The notes beneath the pieces are model-generated. The model made no database searches. It saw only the letters and a program-made list of their open reading frames with translations, and had not been told where the DNA came from. DNA of 61,731 nucleotides. Origin: an uncultured Bacteroidales bacterium. GTDB taxonomy: Bacteria; Bacteroidota; Bacteroidia; Bacteroidales; P3. The stretch is taken from the NCBI GenBank assembly GCA_900316235.1, contig ONCC01000010.1, positions 80,890 to 142,620 on the forward strand. The letters run 5' to 3'. Of the stretch, positions 7,611-18,027 are shown one piece after another. A program made the position numbers and the translations under genes. Position 1 is the first letter of the stretch; each line of letters begins with the position of its first letter.

Positions 7611-8876
7611 ATGGTTGGCGTTATCGTAAATATGATAATAAAAAGAATCATAATGCTGGCACTTGTGTCGCTCGTGGTGATGGGACCACTTGATGCTGAA
7701 GCCCAGCATATAAGGTTCAAAAAGTATTTCACCGGAGGCACATTGCGCCTGGATTGCTCTCGTGAGGGCGATGCTACGGGCGACACTATATGGGTGAGCC
7801 GCTGGCTCAATCGTGCTGCACAGTGGCATGGCAGTCATACTCAGTTGATTGATCCCATTGATAATGGCGACTACCGAGTTGTGATGTACGACGCCAAGAG
7901 TGGCAGGATGATTTATTCGCACTGCTACAGCAACCTTTTCCGCGAATACAAGGGTACTTCAAATGGGAAAAATTCCAAGGCTCGTTTTGAGGAGACACTG
8001 CTACTTCCCATGCCTAAGGGTAGGGTGAAAATTGCTTTGCAGCACAGGATGGACGATAGAACATTTGGGAACCAGACGATTGTGGAGTTTGACCCTGGCC
8101 AGCAGGCACTAGAGTTTAACTATCATATTGGTGAGCGTACCGACTTGGAACTGCATGGAGACCCGTCGAAGAAAATTGATGTGGCTATTGTGGCTCAGGG
8201 GTATAAGGGTTTGAACGATCCCCAATTGCGTGTCGACTACTCCCGCATGAAAGAGATTCTCTTTGGCAAAGAACCCTTTACCAGTCACCGTGAGGATTTT
8301 AATGTCTATGGAGTGTTGGCCGACGTGGATGCCGAGTTCAATACCTTCGGCATCGATCGATACCTGATGACTTTTAGCCTGTGGAAGTTGCATGATGCTT
8401 TGGGTACAACGCCCTGCGACTATATCATTGTGATGGTGAACAGTGAGATGTATGGCGGCGGTGCTATCTACAATTTTTATGCTGTGACATCGATGCATAA
8501 AATGGCGGAGTATGTGCTGCCTCACGAGTTTGGCCATTCGTTTGGCGGCCTGGCCGACGAATATGTGGACGAGGAGTTGGCGTATAGTGATTTGCATATC
8601 AATGATTTCGAGCCCTTGGAACCCAATATCACGAATCTCAAGGATTTTGATCATAAGTGGAAATCGATGCTTCCCAAGGGAACGCCTGTACCCACGCCCA
8701 ACAACAACGATGTGCCGAAATCCGAGTGTGGCCCATTGGGAGTTTATGAGGGGGCCGGTTATTCGGCGAGAGGCCTCTATCGTCCGACGATGCACTGTAT
8801 GATGCGCGACTATGCGCCTTTCTGTCCCGTGTGTGTGAAACGGTTGGAAGAGGTTTTTGAATTGTATACAAAGTAG
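7611..8876 (+). CDS. Secreted M64-family metallopeptidase
   Basis: This 421-residue zinc peptidase belongs to the M64 (IgA peptidase-like) family, widespread in Bacteroidota. The zinc signature HEFGH is at residues 305-309 and is followed by SFGGLADEY, the family hallmark; the third ligand should follow downstream. The N-terminus carries a signal peptide ending near AEAQ, so it is exported; no T9SS sorting domain is seen. The start at 7611 is the first ATG; a second in-frame ATG at 7632 gives a more typical signal peptide and may be the true start. It leads the closely spaced lipoprotein-ruvA-sprA cluster. Substrate unknown; immunoglobulin cleavage should not be assumed. Confidence 0.88.
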   Translation: MVGVIVNMIIKRIIMLALVSLVVMGPLDAEAQHIRFKKYFTGGTLRLDCSREGDATGDTIWVSRWLNRAAQWHGSHTQLIDPIDNGDYRVVMYDAKSGRMIYSHCYSNLFREYKGTSNGKNSKARFEETLLLPMPKGRVKIALQHRMDDRTFGNQTIVEFDPGQQALEFNYHIGERTDLELHGDPSKKIDVAIVAQGYKGLNDPQLRVDYSRMKEILFGKEPFTSHREDFNVYGVLADVDAEFNTFGIDRYLMTFSLWKLHDALGTTPCDYIIVMVNSEMYGGGAIYNFYAVTSMHKMAEYVLPHEFGHSFGGLADEYVDEELAYSDLHINDFEPLEPNITNLKDFDHKWKSMLPKGTPVPTPNNNDVPKSECGPLGVYEGAGYSARGLYRPTMHCMMRDYAPFCPVCVKRLEEVFELYTK

Positions 8877-8895
8877 TTAGAGTAATTTGAGTCAG

Positions 8896-10182
8896 ATGCG
8901 ACGGTTGGTTTATGTTTTCTTTTTGGCGGTGATACCATGGTTCTCAATCTCTTGTGAGAAGGAGAGTTTCAAGGTCGACGATGGCGGTGTGAAACTGGAG
9001 TTCTCGACCGACACGTTGACATTTGATACGGTCTTCACTACTGTCGGCACGACAACACGTATTGTGACAATTTACAATCGTTCTTCCGACAATCTGAAAC
9101 TCAGTACCGTGACACTCTCCGGAGGTGTGGCGAGCCATTTCCGTATGAATGTCGACGGTGATACGTCACTGGTGGCGCATGACATAGAAATCGAGGCTGG
9201 CGATAGCATCTTTATCTTTGTACAGGCGAATATCAATCCCACCGACGCTACAATGCCTTTTGTGGTGGAGGATGCCATTGTCTTCAGTAACGGCCAGCGG
9301 GTGGCGCTGACGGCGTGGGGACGCAATGCGATATATCACAGGATTTTGCCTTCCGATTCCACATGGTTCACTGTCATTGATTGTGAAAACTGGAATCATA
9401 CGCTACCGCATGTCTTTATAGACCCTGCTGCGGTGCTCGATGGTCACACGCTGACGCTGCGCAATGGCGACGAGCTTTATTTCTACGATGATGCGATGCT
9501 GATTATCGACTCCAATGCCCACCTGCGGGTGCAGGGGACTGAGGATGCTCCCGTATTGTTCACCTCCATGCGCCACGATGGGTGGTATGATTACCTCCCG
9601 GGGCAGTGGCAGACGATATGGTTCTACAACTACAGCATCGGCAATGTGATTGATCACGCTGTGATTGAGAACGGTACGTGTGGGTTGCGGTGCTACCCTG
9701 GTTCGCAACTGACAGTTAGCAATACTGTGATTCGCAATATGAGCGACTGTGGCATTGTAGGACAAGCCGCCACCATCACTGGCCGCAACTTGTTGGTATA
9801 CGATTGTTTGGCTGACGTTACCGTGCTTCGGGGCGGAAGTTATGATTTTCGCAACTGTACCTTCGCCAATTATTGGAGTTACTCGGCTCGCCAGATTGAA
9901 GGCATTGTGCTGAGCAACAATGAGATTAGAGGAGAGGAGGTGCTGGGTGGAGATTTGCTGAAGGCCGACTTCCGTGACTGTATCATTTGGGGTACCTATC
10001 AAAAAGAGTTTCTGTTGAGCGAATTGGAAGGTTTTACGATGAACTATAACCTGAACCTGCATAGTATTGTGAAGGGTGGGGAGTGGAGCGAAGACCCACT
10101 TTTTACCGACCCTCGAGAGGATGACTATACGTTGCAGGAAGAATCACCAGCCATTGGGATTGGCTATCAATTTGAAAATTAG
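8896..10182 (+). CDS. Lipoprotein with beta-helix-like repeats
   Basis: This 428-residue lipoprotein has signal peptide MRRLVYVFFLAVIPWFSISC with lipidated Cys20. An Ig-like domain (about 30-125; FDTVFTTVGTTTRIVTI) is followed by a right-handed parallel beta-helix-like region (about 165-390) with repeats such as VIDHAVIENGTCGLRC and VSNTVIRNMSDCGIVG. This type is common in Bacteroidota with no assigned function; it is likely outer-membrane anchored. The ATG at 8896 was preferred over a TTG at 8887 because it gives a clean lipobox. It follows the M64 gene by 19 nt and precedes ruvA by 7 nt, so cotranscription is likely. Confidence 0.8.
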   Translation: MRRLVYVFFLAVIPWFSISCEKESFKVDDGGVKLEFSTDTLTFDTVFTTVGTTTRIVTIYNRSSDNLKLSTVTLSGGVASHFRMNVDGDTSLVAHDIEIEAGDSIFIFVQANINPTDATMPFVVEDAIVFSNGQRVALTAWGRNAIYHRILPSDSTWFTVIDCENWNHTLPHVFIDPAAVLDGHTLTLRNGDELYFYDDAMLIIDSNAHLRVQGTEDAPVLFTSMRHDGWYDYLPGQWQTIWFYNYSIGNVIDHAVIENGTCGLRCYPGSQLTVSNTVIRNMSDCGIVGQAATITGRNLLVYDCLADVTVLRGGSYDFRNCTFANYWSYSARQIEGIVLSNNEIRGEEVLGGDLLKADFRDCIIWGTYQKEFLLSELEGFTMNYNLNLHSIVKGGEWSEDPLFTDPREDDYTLQEESPAIGIGYQFEN

Positions 10183-10189
10183 TAAATTT

Positions 10190-10786
10190 ATGTACGAATA
10201 CTTTGAAGGAAGATTGGCATCGTTGGAACCTACACAGGCCGTAATAGACTGCGGTGGTGTGGGGTATCTGTTGGAGATTACGCTGAATACCTATGAGTCT
10301 TTGCGCAGGATGGGGGAGGAGAGAGTGAAACTCTATGCCCACTTGGCAGTCCGCGAGGATGCACACCAACTCTATGGTTTTTATGATATGGCGGAGCGTG
10401 AAATGTTCCGCATCCTTGTGGGCGTGAATGGTGTGGGCAATCAGACGGCGAGAGTGATGCTCTCGTCGCTCACTGTCGACGAGTTGCGCCAGGCTATCCA
10501 AACTCAAGATGTGAAGCGCGTGCAGCGTGTCAAGGGCATTGGCGCTAAGACAGCCCAACGTATCGTGTTGGAGCTTGCCGACAAGGTGGGGACGGTGAAT
10601 GGAATGGGCAAGATGGAAGGCAGTGAGCGAAACCAAGCACGTGACGAGGCTATGACGGCGTTGACGATGCTGGGGTTTGCAAAGCCTGCCGTGGAGAAAC
10701 TGCTGATGTCGGGTGACTGGAGGAATTCCGACGGTACTGCGATGTCGGTGGAGGAAATCATCAAGGAAGGTTTGAAACGTCTATAG
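10190..10786 (+). CDS. ruvA: Holliday junction DNA helicase subunit RuvA
   Basis: Binds four-way junctions and loads the RuvB motor for branch migration during recombinational repair. The 198-residue length is normal. The OB-fold domain (MYEYFEGRLASLEPTQAVID, YLLEITL) is at about 1-64. The helix-hairpin-helix domain follows (about 72-135; LVGVNGVGNQTARVML and VKGIGAKTAQRIVLEL), then a linker and the RuvB-binding C-terminal domain (about 150-198). The ATG at 10190 is the family start; the longer open frame upstream lies in the preceding gene. No ruvB or ruvC is nearby. Confidence 0.97.
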   Translation: MYEYFEGRLASLEPTQAVIDCGGVGYLLEITLNTYESLRRMGEERVKLYAHLAVREDAHQLYGFYDMAEREMFRILVGVNGVGNQTARVMLSSLTVDELRQAIQTQDVKRVQRVKGIGAKTAQRIVLELADKVGTVNGMGKMEGSERNQARDEAMTALTMLGFAKPAVEKLLMSGDWRNSDGTAMSVEEIIKEGLKRL

Positions 10787-10819
10787 CCCAATTTTTAGAA
10801 TTTTTATTATATTTATATG

Positions 10820-10843
10820 CTCGACAATACAATAATTGTCGAG
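10820..10843. other. Hairpin between ruvA and sprA
   Basis: CTCGACAAT (10820-10828) and ATTGTCGAG (10835-10843) form a 9-bp stem that can be extended by TGC/GCA with one bulge. No T run follows it, so it is not a classical terminator in the plus direction. It could be a processing or stability element in the transcript, or an operator. Not resolvable from sequence. Confidence 0.5.
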
Positions 10844-10890
10844 GCAATGCGTTTATGTAAGGTTAAAAATGAAAAGTTGAAAGCTGAAAG

Positions 10891-13800
10891 TTGAGAAAGC
10901 TGAGCCGTCATATACTCCTTCTGGCATTTTTGTTGTGCGTGCGTGCGGTGGTGTGTGCGCAGAACGATTCTGTCGATTTCCGTCAGATGGGAAGCGGCTA
11001 CATGCCTGCTGGGGTAAGGGATACGGTGGTCTATGATGCAGAGCATGGCGACTATGTGAAAGTGAGAATGGTGGGAGGTGTGGAGATCGGTCGCGAATAT
11101 ATGTCTTTCGAGGACTACGAGGACTGGAAGATGGAGCAGTTGATGCGTGACTACTGGGATGAGAAACGAGGCGGTTCGGTACTTGACAACACTGGCGGCG
11201 GCCTTCTAAGCAAGATTCCGGGATTTAATCAAATCAGTCAGAAGCTGGAGGCATTGATGGGTAAGCCCGAAATTAAGATTACCCCCAGCGGGAGCGCAGA
11301 GCTGACGTTTCAGATTGTGAACAACTACCGTGATGACCCACAGAGAGATGCCAGTGAACGTAGTGTAACGACCTTCGATTTCGACGAGAATCTACAAATC
11401 AACCTCAATGCCAAGATTGGTGACCTGATAAGTTTCGATATCAACCACAACACCAATGCCACCTTCGATTTCGAGAACCAGTTGAAGCTGAAGTATGAGG
11501 GAAAGGAAGATGATATTCTGCAACTTTTTGAGGCGGCAGACATCTCTTTCCCGCTGAACACTACGCTCATCAAAGGCAGTCAGCAGCTGTTTGGTTTCCA
11601 TACAAAACTGAAGTTCGGCAAGTTGTCTATTGATGCCGTGGTGAGCGAAAAGGAGACGAGTACGGAGAATATGCAGGTGAAGGGCGGTGCGAGTAGTCAT
11701 GAGTTTGAAATCAGGGCTGATGAATATGAGGAAAATCGCCACTATTTCATTTCGCAGTATTTCTACGATAATTATAACAAGTCACTGAGTACGTTGCCCG
11801 TGGTAAATTCGAATATCAAGATTCTGCGTGTAGAGGTGTGGCGTACCAATGTGGGTGCTGCGGTGACGCAAAACCGTAACATCTTGGCCTTGACCGATCT
11901 CGGTGAGGGTGTCCCGTCGAATTCACGTGTGCATGGCAGCGGCCCACAGTTTCCGCAAAATAACGCCAACGACCTATTGACGCTGGTGAATCCCTCGAGT
12001 GTACGAAGCATCAATTCGGTGACAAGTTACATGCAGGGCCTTGGAATGACATCAGGCGAGGACTATGAAAAGGTGGAAAGTGCTCGATTGTTGCCTTCCA
12101 ACGAATATACCTTCAACCGCGAACTTGGTTTTATTACGTTGAACCAGCCTTTGAGTAATGACCAGGTGTTGGCTGTGGCTTTCCAATACCAGGTGGTGGG
12201 AGACACCAATGTCTATCAAGTGGGCGAGTTGACGACCGACGGTGTGAATGACCCGAATACCCTCATTGTGAAACTGCTGAAGAGTACAGCCGTGAATACC
12301 CATGGTCCACTCTGGAAGCTGATGATGAAAAATGTCTATTTTCTGAGGAGCAGTCAATTGAGTCGTGAAAACTTCAGACTTAACGTGCTATATGAGAGTG
12401 AGCAAGGTGGTGTAGGAGTGGGATATTTCACGGAAGGTCCGAAGCAGGGTATTCCTCTGATTGAACTCTTTGGAATGGACCGTATGGATGCCGGCCAAAG
12501 CTACTACTATGCCGATGGAGTGTTCGATTGGTTTGACTCAGCGGCTTTCAAGGCTGGATTGATTCAGGCTTCGACGGGACGTATCTTTTTCCCCTATGTG
12601 GAGCCATTCGGCAAAGATCTTAGGGCATTGTTGCAAGATGAAGAGATGGCCAACCGATATTGCTACGACTCCCTCTACACGATGACACAGGCTTTGGCAC
12701 GGCAGTATGCCGAGCGAAACCGATTCTACCTGGAAGGCTACTATACCAGTACTGTCAGTGGGGAAATATCGTTAGGATACAGTGTGACACAAGGAAGTGT
12801 GACGGTGACGGCTGGCGGTGTCCCGTTGATAGAGAATGTGGATTATACGGTGGATTATACTATGGGAACGGTGCGTATTATCAATGAGAGTATCCTTTCG
12901 TCAGGGACACCCATCAGCGTCAGTTCCGAGAACAACTCGTTCAGCATGACCACCAAGCGTATGCTGGGTTTGCACTTGAACTATGAGGTGCAGCCTGATT
13001 TTAACATCGGTGCCACGTTTATGAATCTGCACGAGAAACCGATGACACAAAAGAACAACTTTGGTGATGAGCCGACAAACAATAGTATCTGGGGACTGGA
13101 TGTGAACTATCGTAGCGAAGTGCCTCTGATTACCAAGTTGGTGGATATGATTCCCGGTATTGAGACCAAGGCCCCGTCAAACCTCAGTCTTACGGCAGAG
13201 TTCGCTCATTTTATTCCCGGAATGAGTAGCACCGGTTCTGCAGAGGGAAGCGTTAGCTATGTTGACGATTTCGAGGGTGCCGAAAGCAGTATTAATCTTA
13301 CGTCGGTGAACTCATGGTTCCTTGCGAGTACGCCGCAGGACTATAGGTCGTCGGTGGCTATGTTCCCGGAGACGGCTCCGGGGAGCGGACTCAGCTATGG
13401 CAAGAACCGCGCCAAGTTGGCTTGGTACCGCATCAGTAATGACTTCTATCAGACAAGTACACGACCCAGCAATATTTCCCTCGATGATTTGTCGAAACCC
13501 TATGCGAGACGAATCTATGAACAGGAGGTGTTCCCCAACAAGGACCGAGTGGCGGGACAGCCGACCTATGTCTATGAGTTGAATCTGGCCTATTATCCTT
13601 CCGAGAAGGGACCGTATAACTATGACGTGAATCCTACGGCTTTCAGCGCTGGTATTACCGACAGCGGCCTGCTGGTCAATCCAGCCAGTCGTTGGGGTGG
13701 TATCATGCGCAAACTGGATTATACCGATTTTGAAACCCAAAACATTGAGACCATTGAGTTCTGGCTGATGGACCCCTTTATTGAGAATCCTAATCACCAT

Positions 13801-16800
13801 GGAGGTAAACTCTATTTCAACCTCGGTGATATCAGCGAGGATATTCTTCGCGATGGTCGCAAATCTTTCGAGAATGGTTTGCCGACAAGTGCTACTGTGG
13901 TTAATGTGGACACCACTATTTGGGGGCGTGTGCCTACCACACAGCCTATTGTCAATGCTTTTGACAACGACGCGGAGAGTCGCATGTATCAGGATGTGGG
14001 ATATGACGGACTGGGATCCACCCATGGCCTAGACGATGAGCAAACTTTCTTCCAAAACTATTTGAATGAGATTGCCAATCGTTATGGCACTGCCTCAGAG
14101 GCTTACCAAAAGGCTTCTGAAGACCCGTCGGGCGACGATTTCCGTTATTTCCGCAGTTCGTATTACGACAACAATGACGTAAAGATTAACGACCGCTATA
14201 AACTCTACAATAACCCGGAAGGCAACTCGCCCGTGGACGATGATACCGATGAGGAGTATATGACCAGCGCCAGTGCCTACCCCAATGTTGAAGATATCAA
14301 TAAGGACAATACCCTCAGTGAGGCTGAGAACTATTACCAATATGTTATTGATCTCAGGCCAGACAAGATGGTGGTTGGAGAGAATTACATCGTTGATATC
14401 CAGGAGGCTCATAATATCCAACTGGCTAATGGTGAGTCGGCTAACTGCAGATGGTATCAGTTCAGGATTCCCATTCGTGAGCCAGACGCCAAGGTGGGTA
14501 ACATCAATGGATACCAGTCCATCCGCTTCATGAGGATGTTCCTTAATCAGTTCGATGAACCTGTCATTTTGCGTTTTGCCACCCTCGATCTTGTCTATTC
14601 TACCTGGCGCAAATACACTGAAGATCTGTTGCAGCCGGGAGACTATACTACAGGTACCAGCGAAGAGACTAGTTTCAATATTTCGACGGTTAATATTGAG
14701 GAAAATGGCAGTCGTCAGCCGGTTCCTTATGTGTTGCCCCCGGGAATCGAGCGTGAAGAATGGTACTCCAGTGGCAACAGCTATACCCAGCTCAACGAGC
14801 AATCCCTATCACTCAGTGTCGATGGATTGGCCAGTGGCGATGCGCGTGCTGTATATCGCTCAACGGCTTACGACCTGCGTCAATACGGACACCTGAAGAT
14901 GTTTGTCCATGCCGAGCAGATGTACGCCACCGACCAGATGAATGACGATGACTTAGTGCTCTTTGTCCGTCTAGGTACCGACTACACAAACAACTACTAC
15001 GAATATGAGTTGCCTTTGAAACTTACCCCCTGGTTTACTCCCTCTGATGACCCATATACCATTTGGCCACAAGATAATCATGTAGATATCGACCTGCAAC
15101 GTTTGCCCGAAATCAAGACCAATCGTAATAGAAAAATCCGTCATAATGAATCGGGTTATTCTCCGACGTTGCTCTATTCTGAGATTGTAGACGGACGAAA
15201 ATACACTGTCCTAGGTACACCTAATCTTGGTAAGGTCAAAGTTATCATGATTGGCGTGCGTAATCCTAAGAAGGAAAGTCTGACGGATGGAAATAATATG
15301 TTGCCAAAATCGGCCATTGTGTGGGTTAATGAGTTGCGTTTGACTGATTATATCAACAAAGGAGGCTGGGCGGCAATGGCTTTGGCAAGGACGAATTTGG
15401 CTGACTTGGGAAATCTGTCGCTTTATGGCTCTTACACTACGGCACATTTTGGTAACCTTGAAGACCCATTGGTTAAGGAGGAGTTGGTGAACACCTTTAC
15501 ATTCCAGACCACCTTTGATGTCGAGTTGAGCAAATTCCTGCCGGAAGAATGGGGACTGCACATACCGTTTTATATTGACTATAGCCGTGAAATCGGCAGT
15601 CCTGAGTATAATCCCTATAATCCCGATGTCCTGTTATACGATGACCTCGACGCCTTTGCCACGAAGGCAGAAAAGGACAGTGTGAAGCAGATGACTCAGC
15701 GTCGCAAAAGCACAACGAATATCACACTGGCCAATGTGAGGAAAGACAGGGTTGGAAAAGATAGCCAGAAGCAGCATATTTACGACATCGAGAACTTCTC
15801 TTTCTCCTATGCCTATAGTGGGGAACGGTCGAGCGATGAAGAAATTGAATACTACAAAAAGAATCAGCATCGAGGGGGCTTTACCTATTCCTATAGTCCA
15901 AAAGCTGAGCCCGTAAAGCCCTTCGATAAGGTGAAACTCTTCAGGGCGAAGGGATGGAAGATTATTAAAGAGTTCAACTTCTATTATTTGCCTAAGAATC
16001 TGAGTTTCTCTACCGAAATCTACCGAGATTATGAGGAGTCGCTGCTACGTAATAAAAGTGCGGCAATGGTAATTATCAAGCCCACCTACTTTAAGCAGTT
16101 TACATGGCAGCGTAATTATGGTTTGCAGTATGACCTGATGCGCACGCTGCGCATCCAGTATTCGGCCAATGCTAATGCCCGTATTGAGGAGCCCGTGGGG
16201 CGGATGACATCTTCGTCGGTAGACTCCATATGGCAGTCAATAGCTCATGGTGGCACGATGCAGAACTTCCAGCAATCTGTGAATGTTACCTATGACTTGC
16301 CTATCAATAAACTGCCTTATCTCGATTTTCTGCGGGCCCCTATCACTTACCGTACCAACTATGTCTATCAGGGAACCACACAAGCATTGCAATCCCTAGG
16401 TGCTACCCTGCAAGGCTCGTCGACCATTCAGATTACAGCCAATGCCAATTTGCAGAATTTCTATAATAAGTTTAAACTGTTGAAGGATGCCAATGCACCG
16501 AAATCTCCCACAAAGAAACCTCAAGTCAAGAATGGTAGAAACCAATCGAAGATGAGTGCCAAAGACTCGACGGCTATGGCCGATAGCCTGCGTCATGAGC
16601 ATTTCAAGGAAATGCTTAAGAATGTAGGATATTTTGGTCTTCGTCTTGTGACTTGTGTGAAAGACATGAATATCCAATATAACATTACTAATGGTTCACG
16701 TTTGCCAGGTTATATGGGAGAACCTAAGTTTATTGGCCTTGACCCACGGACCTATTGGAGTCCCGGATTGGGATATGTCCTGGGCTATGATATGGATATC

Positions 16801-18006
16801 GCAGAAACTCTGCTGAGTCACGACCTGCTGTCGACCGATACCCTCTTCAACTCGCCCCACGAGATGACCACTAACAAGACTCTTTCGATGCAAGCCAATG
16901 TAGAGCCTATCCGTGACTTCAAGATAGCATTGACGGCCACACAGAATTACACCAGCCGAGAGGAGTACTACTACAAATACCTTACCAATCTCGGACATAT
17001 TGAAGGCCCGATGTCTGCTCGTATGACGGGTTCTTATACCACTACTACTTGGAGTTTTCTTACAGCATTCTCCAATGCTGACGACCTCTTCTCCCAGTTC
17101 TTGGAGAACCGTTCTATCGTTGCTGCGCGATTGGCGGAAGCCAATTCCGACCCGTATTGTGACCAAATGGTCCTTGACACGATGAATGGTAACTATTATC
17201 CTGCGGGTTACAGCGCCAACTCGCAGACGGTATTGCTCACCTCCTTCCTGGCCACCTATCTGGGAGGTGACCCCGCTGTCCAGAGTTTCTCGCCGTTCCA
17301 GCGTTTCCCGTTGCCAAACTGGAATATCAACTATAATGGCCTGAATAAAATCCAGTTCCTTAAGAAGTGGTTTACTAATATCACCCTCTCACATCGTTAT
17401 GCGTCGACCTATAGTATTGGCAATTTCTATTCTGATGCCGCCATCTCGGGGATAGACGACTACGACTATGGCAGTGAGACGGTGCTTAATAGTACGGGTG
17501 ACTATGTGCCGCCGGTAAGTATGGAAGGAGTGCAGATTACGGAGCAGTTTAATCCCCTTTTCCGCATCTCGGTTAACATGGTCAACAGCTTCCAGTTCAA
17601 CTTCTCTCTTCAGCGCAATCGCTCGTTGATGCTTTCCTTCGCCAACAATCAGCTCACTGAAACGACACGCAAAGGGTTTACCATTGGTGCCGGCTATCGT
17701 TTCAAGGATATCGCTTTCAATGTCAAGTTTGCCGACAAGACTCATAAGCTCAAGAGCGATATTGTTGTGCAGCTCAATCTCACCTACAACAGCAACATGA
17801 CTAACATCCGTAAGATAAATCAGAATATTAGTCAAATATCATCGGGAAGTTCTGTGTGGATGGTGGAACTCAGTGGTGAATATGCCCTCACACAAACGCT
17901 CACATTAAAGGCATTCTTCCAAACCAATATTAATACGCCATACATTTCTAATTCCTATCCCAACTCGACAACAAAAGGCGGTTTAACTATCAGATTCTCA
18001 TTCTAG
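10891..18006 (+). CDS. sprA: T9SS outer-membrane translocon SprA
   Basis: This 2371-residue protein is a full-length member of the SprA (Sov) family, the giant 36-strand outer-membrane barrel through which type IX secretion cargo leaves the cell. A signal peptide (RHILLLAFLLCVRAVVCAQ) opens the protein; long aromatic-rich beta-strand stretches with SprA-family motifs fill the rest, ending in a barrel-type final strand (KGGLTIRFSF). The start is TTG at 10891: an in-frame TGA lies at 10885-10887 and the signal peptide begins directly after. This start lies inside a GAAAGTTGA-type microrepeat. It is the exporter expected for the giant sorting-domain proteins at 27611, 32352 and 53024. Other T9SS core genes are not in the window. 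Confidence 0.95.
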   Translation: MRKLSRHILLLAFLLCVRAVVCAQNDSVDFRQMGSGYMPAGVRDTVVYDAEHGDYVKVRMVGGVEIGREYMSFEDYEDWKMEQLMRDYWDEKRGGSVLDNTGGGLLSKIPGFNQISQKLEALMGKPEIKITPSGSAELTFQIVNNYRDDPQRDASERSVTTFDFDENLQINLNAKIGDLISFDINHNTNATFDFENQLKLKYEGKEDDILQLFEAADISFPLNTTLIKGSQQLFGFHTKLKFGKLSIDAVVSEKETSTENMQVKGGASSHEFEIRADEYEENRHYFISQYFYDNYNKSLSTLPVVNSNIKILRVEVWRTNVGAAVTQNRNILALTDLGEGVPSNSRVHGSGPQFPQNNANDLLTLVNPSSVRSINSVTSYMQGLGMTSGEDYEKVESARLLPSNEYTFNRELGFITLNQPLSNDQVLAVAFQYQVVGDTNVYQVGELTTDGVNDPNTLIVKLLKSTAVNTHGPLWKLMMKNVYFLRSSQLSRENFRLNVLYESEQGGVGVGYFTEGPKQGIPLIELFGMDRMDAGQSYYYADGVFDWFDSAAFKAGLIQASTGRIFFPYVEPFGKDLRALLQDEEMANRYCYDSLYTMTQALARQYAERNRFYLEGYYTSTVSGEISLGYSVTQGSVTVTAGGVPLIENVDYTVDYTMGTVRIINESILSSGTPISVSSENNSFSMTTKRMLGLHLNYEVQPDFNIGATFMNLHEKPMTQKNNFGDEPTNNSIWGLDVNYRSEVPLITKLVDMIPGIETKAPSNLSLTAEFAHFIPGMSSTGSAEGSVSYVDDFEGAESSINLTSVNSWFLASTPQDYRSSVAMFPETAPGSGLSYGKNRAKLAWYRISNDFYQTSTRPSNISLDDLSKPYARRIYEQEVFPNKDRVAGQPTYVYELNLAYYPSEKGPYNYDVNPTAFSAGITDSGLLVNPASRWGGIMRKLDYTDFETQNIETIEFWLMDPFIENPNHHGGKLYFNLGDISEDILRDGRKSFENGLPTSATVVNVDTTIWGRVPTTQPIVNAFDNDAESRMYQDVGYDGLGSTHGLDDEQTFFQNYLNEIANRYGTASEAYQKASEDPSGDDFRYFRSSYYDNNDVKINDRYKLYNNPEGNSPVDDDTDEEYMTSASAYPNVEDINKDNTLSEAENYYQYVIDLRPDKMVVGENYIVDIQEAHNIQLANGESANCRWYQFRIPIREPDAKVGNINGYQSIRFMRMFLNQFDEPVILRFATLDLVYSTWRKYTEDLLQPGDYTTGTSEETSFNISTVNIEENGSRQPVPYVLPPGIEREEWYSSGNSYTQLNEQSLSLSVDGLASGDARAVYRSTAYDLRQYGHLKMFVHAEQMYATDQMNDDDLVLFVRLGTDYTNNYYEYELPLKLTPWFTPSDDPYTIWPQDNHVDIDLQRLPEIKTNRNRKIRHNESGYSPTLLYSEIVDGRKYTVLGTPNLGKVKVIMIGVRNPKKESLTDGNNMLPKSAIVWVNELRLTDYINKGGWAAMALARTNLADLGNLSLYGSYTTAHFGNLEDPLVKEELVNTFTFQTTFDVELSKFLPEEWGLHIPFYIDYSREIGSPEYNPYNPDVLLYDDLDAFATKAEKDSVKQMTQRRKSTTNITLANVRKDRVGKDSQKQHIYDIENFSFSYAYSGERSSDEEIEYYKKNQHRGGFTYSYSPKAEPVKPFDKVKLFRAKGWKIIKEFNFYYLPKNLSFSTEIYRDYEESLLRNKSAAMVIIKPTYFKQFTWQRNYGLQYDLMRTLRIQYSANANARIEEPVGRMTSSSVDSIWQSIAHGGTMQNFQQSVNVTYDLPINKLPYLDFLRAPITYRTNYVYQGTTQALQSLGATLQGSSTIQITANANLQNFYNKFKLLKDANAPKSPTKKPQVKNGRNQSKMSAKDSTAMADSLRHEHFKEMLKNVGYFGLRLVTCVKDMNIQYNITNGSRLPGYMGEPKFIGLDPRTYWSPGLGYVLGYDMDIAETLLSHDLLSTDTLFNSPHEMTTNKTLSMQANVEPIRDFKIALTATQNYTSREEYYYKYLTNLGHIEGPMSARMTGSYTTTTWSFLTAFSNADDLFSQFLENRSIVAARLAEANSDPYCDQMVLDTMNGNYYPAGYSANSQTVLLTSFLATYLGGDPAVQSFSPFQRFPLPNWNINYNGLNKIQFLKKWFTNITLSHRYASTYSIGNFYSDAAISGIDDYDYGSETVLNSTGDYVPPVSMEGVQITEQFNPLFRISVNMVNSFQFNFSLQRNRSLMLSFANNQLTETTRKGFTIGAGYRFKDIAFNVKFADKTHKLKSDIVVQLNLTYNSNMTNIRKINQNISQISSGSSVWMVELSGEYALTQTLTLKAFFQTNINTPYISNSYPNSTTKGGLTIRFSF

Positions 18007-18027
18007 AAATGAAAAAGTAAAATTGAA

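Noticed and set aside
6744..7922. 392-residue version of the YciO/Sua5-like protein
   Set aside because: The extra N-terminal part is antisense to the M64 peptidase gene and crosses palindrome copy 1; the family start is at 7361.
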